Shown in pieces: positions 33,701-44,300 of a DNA stretch of 64,000 nt (position 1 is its first letter; each line of letters opens with the position of its first letter). Source of the stretch: Symsagittifera roscoffensis (taxonomy: Eukaryota; Xenacoelomorpha; Acoela; Convolutidae); NCBI RefSeq assembly GCF_963678635.1, contig NC_087067.1, forward strand, positions 11,517,716-11,581,715, read 5' to 3'. The notes below the pieces were generated by a model. It was not told the origin of the DNA, made no database searches, and saw only the letters and a list, made by a program, of their open reading frames with translations. Position numbers and translations under genes: made by a program.

Positions 33701-36700
33701 CGGCTAGGTGAGGGGAGGAGGGTTGGGAATTGCTAGATGAGGGGAGGGGGAGAGGATTGATGCTTGGTGGGATTAAAAGGGGGGGGGGATAACGGTGAGA
33801 TGAGGGTAAGCATTGGGGTATTTCACGCGGAAGGCGTTGAAAGTGTGCTGGATACAGTTCTGCAAAAGTTAAGAAAATTTGAGTAAGTCTAAAAATCCAG
33901 CAGTCTCTGAGAAATGGAGAAAAAGCTGCAAATTTTGCAGAAAATTTGAAATGCTTTTAGACGGACTATAATCCAATATCATCCCTTATAATGGGTTCTC
34001 AATGGATTAAAACCAAATTAATTTTTTGAAAATAACGGATTGAATAAGATTTTAATCGATTGTCTAGTCTCAAAGTATATTTATTATCTGTTATAATGGC
34101 AAAAGTTTGACCATGAAAATCGATTATTATATACTTTTATCTATTGAACTTGATTGCGGAAACGCTAAGGCTAATTTCAGAAAAACCAGGTTCATACAGA
34201 TAAAAATTTGTGCGCCTATCCAGTGCACATATTGGCCTCGTAATGTGATACTTCACATAAATACTTATGCTCAAGCAAGATCTTACAGCTATAATAATTT
34301 TGGTCTTCTGAGTCCTAAAAAATTCCAGCAGAATCAATTGGAAATCGAGTTTCAGTTTTTCTGGCCAGCTAATAAAAATTTGCCCGTGACTTCTAGAAGC
34401 AGAGGTAAACTTCTGTTCACTGTGTGGTTGATCCGACTAGGCTAGAGCCCAGAGGCGGATCTAGGATTTTCTCGAAGGGGCGAACATTAAAAAGCATTTT
34501 GAAACTTTTGTCGACCTTTTTTTTGTAGATCGACCAACTTGATTTTCTGAGCTCTACCAAATCAGTATAAAGACCCTATTTTGACAAAATAATCTGCGCC
34601 GCCGACGAATTTTTGAAAGAAAAACCCAAAAAAGTACCAATTTTTGAAAAAAAATGCCAGAAAAAAAACCAAATCACTATAAAGACCCTATTTTGACAAA
34701 ATAATCTGCGCTGCCGACGAATTTTTGAAAAAAAATTGCCAAAAAAGTACCAATTTTTGAAGAAAAAAAATGCCAGAAAAAAATTACCAAATCACTATAA
34801 AGGCTCAGTCAGCCAAAAGTGGATATCTCAAAATAGTAAAAAAGGGGACCCTTTGGGTCGGCAGAGGGTCGAATTCCTGAAAAGAGGGCGTCCGATACAA
34901 ACCACCCACCATCCCCCCCCCCTCTAAATCTGCTGGTGCAAAAGTCCTTTCAGTTTTCAACAGGATGCTTAAAATTCTGCCTTTGACCTAAACAGATGCA
35001 AAAAATTTTTTTCTTGCACTCTTTTCTTTAAATTATTAAATCCACTCTTGAATCAATTAAGTTTTCAGGCTTGCAATTTTCAAAAAACACACTGCGTATC
35101 ATGGTAGACGTCATATTGTCTTTCGGTGTTCGGTTATTTTATTTTAATTTTATAGGATTTGTAGAGCTATTAAGAGCTATTTTATCTAACTTTTAATACA
35201 CTGAAGTTGTAAAGAAACTCAAACCATTTTACGGCAAAATAAAGATTTAAGGGCCATAAATGCTTTTACTTTTGCTCGCGCCAGTTTTCCGTAATTCATT
35301 CTCTCATCATTGAGTCACTGCCTTTCTTATCGCCACTTTCGCTCCTTTTCAATATATGTACCAATTGCTACAGTCTCAAATTAAGTATGTTTTTTATTTA
35401 TTAAGTTAGGTCTGGCAAAAAATAGACGCCCAGCCTACCAGTTTTCATAAATATTGGATATTAGATTAAATAGATTAAAAAATGAGAAGCTGGATGACGC
35501 CAAATGTGTGGAAAAAGTTCAATAAAATTAGTACAAACAGGAAATAAAAAATTGAGTAAAAATTGTGAAGAAAAAAAGCAACTGAAACAACACTGCCCGT
35601 ATTCGAATGTTGAATAAACCAACTGCCCTTTGAAGCATCTGATAAACTTAGTTACAGAAAAATATAAGTAAAAAAATATCATTTTTGAAAGTTTTATTTT
35701 TCAAATCAACATAATAACAAGCAATTTCGATGTAGTTATCTATATTTTTTAATTGTAAAAAAAATATGATTGATTATCAGGCCAGATCAAATGATTGAAA
35801 AAATTAACAAAAAGCATTCGTTTTGCAACATTTCATTCCAAAAAAAAAAACATTATTAAAACGGGTCAGTTTTTTGATACGGCGTTAAAGAGGCAAATAG
35901 GCTTAATCTTTTCTTTTCTTTTTTCATCAATTACCCTGTTTACCTCCTTAATTTCTAAAGTAAAATTGATTCGAATGGTATCAATTTGTTCTGAAAAGCC
36001 GTTTGATAAAAAAGTCTGAGAAAAACGAGTATTTTTTCTTTTTGTTGGTTTTTTTTTTTAAATCTCTACTATTGAAGCTTGTTCTGCACAATATGCAGAA
36101 AAATTCGAAAAACACTAAAAACATGCAAAAATTAAACAAGACTGCTCGTATCAGGGCGAAGCCCTGAATGGTTCGACTGCCTTTTAAGTACATAATCATT
36201 GTAATTATGTACTTCCCGAAAACTATTCAAAAAAGCAGCTCGAAAAAAATTGAAAAATTTTTTTTCACGTAAAGATAGAAAATGTTGTTTCCTAGGGACA
36301 TCCTAAGCAAATATCTAAATCAAAAAATAAACAAGGATAGCTGGTTACTGTGCAAGTAGCACAGAATGATCCGATACAGTCTTAAAAAATACAAAAAAGT
36401 TGTCTCAAATTGTGTCGTTTTTTCTGCATGTTGTGATAAAAAATCTGAGCGAAAAAGTATAATTTAGGCATGTTTGAGAGTCATAGTAAAATAATTCAAT
36501 TGAAAACAGATTTTGAAATGAAAGGACTAGAAAAACGAAAAAAAAAATTTGAAAAAATTTCAAAAGTGTTTTCAAACTTTTTTGCGAGAATTTTTTGAGT
36601 TTTCAAGGTTTTGATTGCCTCAATTCTGCTGAAAAACTCACAAAAAACTACCTTTAATTGAGTTATAATAAATTTTCACTCAGTTTTCAGGTTATTGCAA

Positions 36701-39700
36701 TTACTAGCCATCCTACTTATTAGCTCGAAAGTAGACCAAAATTCTAAAATTTCAAGCCGGTGTTTCTCGACGCTGTGGAAATTTTTTACCGTCGTTTGAT
36801 TCAAGACTAAAAGGGCTTCAGTATGATATATCACTCAAACCTATCTGATGATTATTTGTGGTTGCGGATTTTGCGTGGAAAACAAAAAAAATCTAAAAAA
36901 CACTCGAATCCAAAGTTCCTCCCCATTTTCAATGGTCGGAACAAAAAAATTGATAAATAGAATTTATAAATGCATATAAACAAATATATAGTTTTTGACG
37001 GAATGTTTTAAATCATATTTTGTTGTCTCGAACTCATATTAAAAAAACCTGATTCATCCGTGCTTGTTTTTTTTTCTAACGTTATTAGAGTTTAATGATA
37101 AATTTGGCCTACTTTGGATTTTTAACGCGCGAGATATTTTTAACGCGCGGGTGGTTTTCAAAAAAAAATTCTTTTTTCCCCTTTTTTTCATAATTTTTTT
37201 TGTTTAGTGAAAGTTGTTCTATAAAGTTTGAAAGGTAGTCGGATTATTCAAGCTTTCGGATTATTCAAGCTCTGTTACGAACAGCCTTGTTTGATCTTAC
37301 ATTATTCTAAAATTCAAATTTTCTGAAATTTTTCAAAAGCATGAAACTTATCACTACAAGCTTGGAGAAAATAATAGATACTTGGAGGGAAAAGTCTGGA
37401 AAAAATCATTTGGGAGGGGGGCTGGAAATTTATGTGTGATCAGACTGGACTAGAGTCTTTTACCGCAGATTGCCTAAAAACATGTTTTTTTACGTGAAAA
37501 GTGACCGAAATCTTTCTTTCAGCGCTCATTTTTTTCTGGATAAAATTAGATCCACTCATGATTCAATTATTTTTGAAGGTTTGCCAATGTTAAACTTTGA
37601 AATGATTTTTTCTGACATATACAACATTTTTCATTTTTTTTTGTGTTTGTTTCGTATTTTTGTGGTCGTTAAAATGACTTTCGTGATCTGCTTTTTTACT
37701 TTTTTCTGCTTTGCTTTTGTGAACTATTACGCTATATAATTTGCTTGGCCTATGTTTTTAAGGAAACTCGCGCTTTTAGTGCTGAGAAATGAGTACTTAA
37801 GGGTTTTCATCGCTCCTACTTTTTCGCGCGCTATTTATCCCCAATCGATTTTTTAATATTTGAGTTAATATTTATTTTTGATTTAGTGTATTTTGGTTCA
37901 GTTTTTTGATACAATGGTAAATAATTACCATTATTGAAATAATAGATTTAAAAAGTTTTTAAATAACACAATGATACAATAATTGGAATCTTTGCAAAAA
38001 CAAATGCTGATAAAGGGGTCCAAGTCCAACATGAGAATAGTTTAAAAAAGCAAATACAGCAATTTATTAGTAGATGTAAGCCGTTCAGTCCAAACGCCGA
38101 GTGGAAGGGGGGTTTTCTCGGAGGGATCAGAGGATTTTCAAAAAAGTTTTAAAATTCTGTCAATCTTTCATAAGTCGACTAAATTGGCTTTCTGAGCTCT
38201 TCCAAACACTGTAAGAACCCTGCCAAATTTCTTGGCGGCAACCATTTTTTGAAGAAAAAAAACAGGCCAAAACTTATGCCTTTGACCTTTCTAAGATATT
38301 TTTTTAAACAAAAAAATGCGTTTTTTGTCGAGTGCTGCCACTCGAATTTAGTGTCATTTGACGTCGAGGTCAACTTTAGAAAAAATGAAGGGTTGACTTC
38401 AAATACGACCTAAATTTATATGAAAAAAAACGACCCACTGTGCAGTCAGGAGCTCGAAGTAACTGCTTCAAAACACTGTCTAATGGTGTGTTTTAGCATC
38501 TCAGTGGAGCGTGAAAACTTCGACATCAAAGTGTACTTTGACGGGAACATCTGGTGGTCGATGCCAGCTATTACCAGAACTACGTGCTTCATCAAGAGCG
38601 AACAGTTTCCCTTCGATCAGCAGGAGTGTGATATCATAGTTGGCAGTTGGTACTACCAGCCTACAGAGATAAACTTAATTGTACAGGTAAAGGCACATAT
38701 ATTTAATTATCGAACGCTTCAGGTATTTTAAAATAATATAATTTAATCATATGTTATTGTTGCCTTCGAAACATGAATCATATGTTATTATATTTCCTGT
38801 GTCGAGCTTGATCAATATGCACTTCATCAAAACATAGATGATAGAGGTCAAAAAGGTAGAAAAGCTTAGAAAAAATATAAAGTCGTAATCAATCTCGGGT
38901 CGAGAAGCTTTAAAATAGTAAATTTTGGTCGAGCCGAGGTATACACTGCAAATCTCGACCCTGGAAAAGTTAGAAAAGGTATGAATATATATATATATTT
39001 CTGGTCTATTCATAGCTAATACCTGCAATGGTGAAGCTTGGATCGAAAGAAAAAACCCATAGTATTATTAACTTTGAAACGGGGGATAAAATGGCCAATA
39101 GTTGCATCCAAAAGTGTCCAAGTCACAATTATTATATCATCATAAGCAGGTGTTTTGATGTGCCGACTTTCTTATAAGATAAATTGTTCCCTAAATTTGC
39201 ATTATAAAAATGACATTAATAGTCTTCGATTCTGCGAATTGAAGAGGATCTATATTAGGTTAGACAGCCTGTCCAAGGATTTCCAGAGAAAAAATAAGGG
39301 TCGGAAGACCCTAAGATTTGGTTGTAGATATTTACCCGCACTGGATTTTCATGGATAATAATAGATTATATTGGATTTTCAATTGCAGTCTCAATAAATT
39401 TCAAATATAATCGATTATAAATGATTAAAAATGGATTATGATCCCAATATTTTTTAAATCATTTAAAACCTATTATAATCGTTTATAACCGATGATAATG
39501 GATTTTTTTAAAGATTATTAATAACGTTTGTAAATTTTTTTCAAAATTATCTCATTTCCTCTTTGACGCAGTTGCTACGTTTTACTTTTACCCAATTTTT
39601 GTTTTACGGTCAAAAAACGTGTTGTCGAGGCATGTGATTCTGATTCTGCCCGATTTAATTTTTTAAGTTTAAGTCAGTTTATTTCTCCTCCAGGACAACT

Positions 39701-41368
39701 CGACCAAGATGGAGTTGAAGTATGCGGCTGAGAATGCACAGTGGGAGTTCCTGGACTCTTGGATCCTCACTAGAGACGAGACTCACGACTCCTACGACAT
39801 GGTGTTCCGAACTGTGTGCTTCAGAGTCCGATTCCAACGCAAGAGTCTCTACTATTGCCTCATTCTCATTGTACCTTATGTACTCATTAGGTATGTTTTG
39901 CAGTAATTGCCATTTTGTTGTCAATATACTTTTTCGGTATTAGGAATCTACTCGGAAGTTAATTAACCTTGTGACTGAAAAAAGCTCAATTTTTTAAATA
40001 GCTGCTCTTTGACATCGTAAACCAAATATTTACTTAATTAAACATTTCATTGTTTTTTTTAAGATTCGCAGAGGATTTAAAGAAGGTTCTCCATTCTTTC
40101 TTTTCATACGGCCGAAGTTTTTAAAGTTATTTCTCACAGATTTCGAACTTTTTCTTCTGTTATATATGTCTCTTTAGTTATTTATGGCTAACGACTGGAT
40201 TACAAAAATTTGAACGTTTTAGTCCCTGTCAAAAAATTCTTCAAAATACTGCATACATTTATTATGGTGCTTACCAGTTTGTTGAACAGTTCTTGATATT
40301 ATTGATTATTTCGTACTGAAAAATTAAAAAACGACACTTCTGTAAATTAAAGAAGTCCGCCTACCCAAAACAGAAAAGTCACTCGGAGGAGGGAAGGCCG
40401 GCTATAGTTTTTCCTTACTTGACCGGAGGCGGGGGGAGGGGTAAGGGCTCCGTAACAGGGAAAAAAACTATTTTCTCTGATTGATGTTTGATGTTGATGA
40501 ATTGCAGCTTCGTGTCGATCGCCAACTTCATTCTGCCGTGTGAGAGCGGCGAGAAGATAGCTCTAGGAATCACAGTTTTGTTGTCTCAGTTCGTGAATCT
40601 ACTCAACCTCGTGGATCTCATCCCAGAATCATCCGACAGCTTCCCCATTCTAGGTCAGTCAAGCTATATTTTATGAGGATTGCAAGGGATAGAATATATG
40701 CCCCCCCCCAACCCACCTCACACGAGCATCAATTTTAAGGTGTAATGAGGGGTTTTATAAAGTTAATTTTGAGGACCAAGTATGTTTGTCATAGACTAAT
40801 TAGTCCGCATGCCAATTTTTGTAACAATTGGACACTTTGAACAGAAAGTTTACTGATAAAATCTCACAGAAGGGGGAAAACGAACAAGAGCCAATGTTTC
40901 TTGGATTCGCTTGACTAATAATCTCTGGGCAGCGGCGGGAAATTTGGTTAAATTTCTGCCTCCTTCAGTCAAAAGGACGGAGGTTCGAGGCCCAACATGG
41001 TCCTTGCTCGATGCTTGATCCATTACCCAGCCTGGAAAAAAAATCAAACAAATTGCCTGTAGTTCTTAACTATGGGAGAAGCTGTGGAAAAGTATGCTGC
41101 CTGCTAATCTGGAAATGCAACTTTTTCTTCATTACAATCGTAATTTTTGGGACATTAATACCGTGAAAGAATGTGTTGACAAAAATAATTCTCAATAGTT
41201 GTTTCCAATTCATTGTGTCTTGCATTTTTCTTCTCGGAAGTATTGCAATATATTGCAATATTATATTGCAAATGTGAAAAAAAACAATATTTTATTGCCA
41301 AAAAATTCGGAAAGCAATAATATTGCAATAGTATTTTGATATGCCCTGGGTGGCATGGGAGGGCGTGT

Positions 41369-41399
<31 letters not shown>

Positions 41400-44300
41400 G
41401 GGGAGGGGTTGGGGCCGTGGTGACAGTGGCGTGCACAAAGTTTTTGATAGGGAAGCGTTTTTTAATTATCCCCTTCCCCTCCCCCCCCCCCCCCCCCCCC
41501 CACTTGTCACGCTAGTGGAGGATGAGAAAGACATAGGGCAATACGTTGAAAATTGAAAAACGATATTTTAATTTGTCCAATTAATCAATTAACCTTTTTC
41601 TCAGAAATGACATTTTATTGGGGAGATTTCCATCGGACTCATATGGCTTAACTTTTGCTCATTTCAAATGAAGCAAGTCAATTAAAAATATCCGATCAAT
41701 TTTGATTATTTTTGAATGAATTGTAACCAGAAACTCATATAAGTTGTCGATTGAAAAACTAAATTTCCCAAATACTCTTCAAGTATATAGTATAGTTACA
41801 AAGAAGTAAATTATAGTTTAGGACAAAGGTTGAAATTTGCATCTTAAAGTCTAGCTCCTTAAGTTTCCCCGAAGAAAGTTAGCTTTTTACACATTATCCT
41901 TTTATGGAGGAGATGGTTTACTTCGTTGAAGGCAGGGGCGGATTTGAGGGGGGGGGGGGAGGATGGGGAGGTAGCTTTTTCCTAAGGGATCCTCTACCGA
42001 CCCAAAAGATCCCCTTTGAGGCTAATTTGTGACATCCGTTGTTGCTGACCGATTTTAAAATATTTCTAAAAGCGCCCTCGGTGTCAATATATACAAATAT
42101 TGAGGGCGAGCATGCGCCGAAAAAACGCGATCCTTTGAGAAAAAGTTTTCTTGCCAAAAAAATGGCCGATTTCGCCTGTTTTTCCCAAAATTCGCCAGTG
42201 GCGGGAGAAAATTTGGTCGAAATAGAGTCTTTTTAGTAATTTTTAAAAATTCAGAAAATAAATTTGGTCGACCTAAAATATTTCCCTGTCACAACAATTT
42301 TTTTTTCTATTTTTTCCTCCTAGTCCCAAAAAACTCATTTGCGTGACAGCGAAGCGATACAAAGTTCTGATATCTGCAATGAAATTTCTTGATCTTTAGT
42401 GTCAGTAGTCTTATAATGCTGTTTTTTAATGCTGCAAGAATGCTCACCGTTATTTTTCATCTGCGTGTTTTAAATTTTAAATAGTGTTTTTTATTTGAGG
42501 CTTCAGAATTGTTTGAGCTGTTTCTTAACGACACGAGTGCATTAATAAGTTCAATGTTTTAATTCGACATGCATTAGGCGTTTTTTGTTTACCGGCATAT
42601 GGCTTGGAATGATTTTAACTGCGTCACATCACAGCTCATATGAAGTTACTTTTATATAATTGCCAAAAGTGGTGCCTGCTGGTATACTATTCTGATCACC
42701 AAAATGAATTAATTTACCCGCATCCAAGTTTAGGCGTAAATTATCGATTATAACGGATTATTATGTCAAATTTTTGACAATTTTAATTGATTAAATTACC
42801 CAAATCAGGCGTTTAAAAGATTTATATTCGACTGTAATCGTGATGTTTTCCAGCAGATTAAAAGCTTTATAATCGATTATAATCAGTTATAGTATCTCAC
42901 ACCAAAAGTACATTTTAATTATATCCCCTGGGTTATTGTTTCACTATCAATAACAAAATCTCTAAAATTGAGATGTCGTGACACACTTTGGTTCATTTAA
43001 AGACAAAGTTTAACCACGAAACAAAACTTTCATAAAGATCCTTCCATAATAGTTGAAAGGTTCCCGCGGTAGGTGAAAAATGAGTCTTCCAAATAAATCT
43101 TGAAACTAAAGAAAGATGCTGATATTTTAAGAATTAAAAAACTTAAAATGTTCGTCATGAAACAACTTCATGCTAAAAAATGATAAAATGAAAACGTTAA
43201 GAATTTGAATTGATTTGAATACTTTTAGGCCAATTTTCTCAGTTTTTACATGAACCAACGTCTTCGAAAAGCATGCGATATAAGCTGTTCAGATGCAAAG
43301 TCGAAGACAAAATGGGCACGCAAAAGGGGTTATAATTGCTTATAATCGATTATTGTGGGTTTTTTGTGTACAACATATGAATCAGAAGTTTGGATTAAAA
43401 TTAGCAATTATAATTGATTATAATCGATTATAATTGTGTCGAAAAATTTATGGAATAATACTCGACTAGAATAGCTTAAAGTGTATTAAAATTGATCATA
43501 GTTTGATTTCAAAAAGAGAGATTATAATAGATTACTATTTGAGTAAAATCGATTTCTTAGTAGGATTGGTACCAAAATCATAACATAATCAATTATTAAC
43601 GCTTGAAACTGGATGCGGATACCGTTCGGTCAATTTTTTAACAAAAACTTAGGCGCCATAAAACACATCGTTGAAACTGAGTGATATTTTATTCTGAAAT
43701 CCTTACACCCCTGAACAAGAAATTTCAATTACCTGAAACATGTGGAGAAAAGTTTAAAATTGGCCTGCAAGGTATGTTGAATTTTTGGGCTACAGCTTCA
43801 GGAATTCTGCAACAAAAAACATTTCTTAATTTTCCAGCCGAAAACTCTTGTCTCTCGGGCATCTCAATAAAAACAGGTAAGCTCAGTTTGATAAGCTTCT
43901 GAAAAACTTGAATTTCAATAATCAGGGCAATACAATTACTGATGACAATCAACAATTCAATTACTCAGAGCAGTTAAAAAACACTCCAAACAAAACAAAA
44001 AACAATCAAAAGTAAAGTATCTTTATCATTTGAACTTGGGTAGTCAAAATTTTTAAAGAAGTACCATTTTTATTTTGTTAAAAACTATGAGTTTAATCGC
44101 CGAAGTTTGACAGATTGATTAAAACATTGCTCAGCATTTACTTAAAAATCGGAGCAATAGCCAGTGAGCATAATTGAACCAAAAAATTTGCTTTTTCATC
44201 GACTTCCCATCCACGAAGGTAACGGTTGAACAGTACAAACACTTCATTAAAGAAAAATACATACTGCATGAAAAAAGGCGAAGAAAAGAAAAATATAGAC

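Larger units (their letters stand above)
31195..38496. other. intron 4 of the receptor gene (7.3 kb), repeat-filled
   Basis: No exon was found. It contains repeat relics listed separately, a 19-base tandem pair (TCCGTAGCAAACAATATG) at about 31836-31871, a purine/pyrimidine-biased patch at 33450-33790 with a 10-G run, and AT-rich sequence. Confidence 0.7.

Noticed and set aside
38747-39028. Minus-strand frame of 93 codons in the intron after receptor exon 5
   Set aside because: Low-complexity Tyr/Ile-rich translation typical of AT-rich non-coding DNA.
43681-43902. Possible small exon with AG and GT borders in receptor intron 7
   Set aside because: Does not fit the phase or alignment between the M2 and M3 exons, which join correctly without it.
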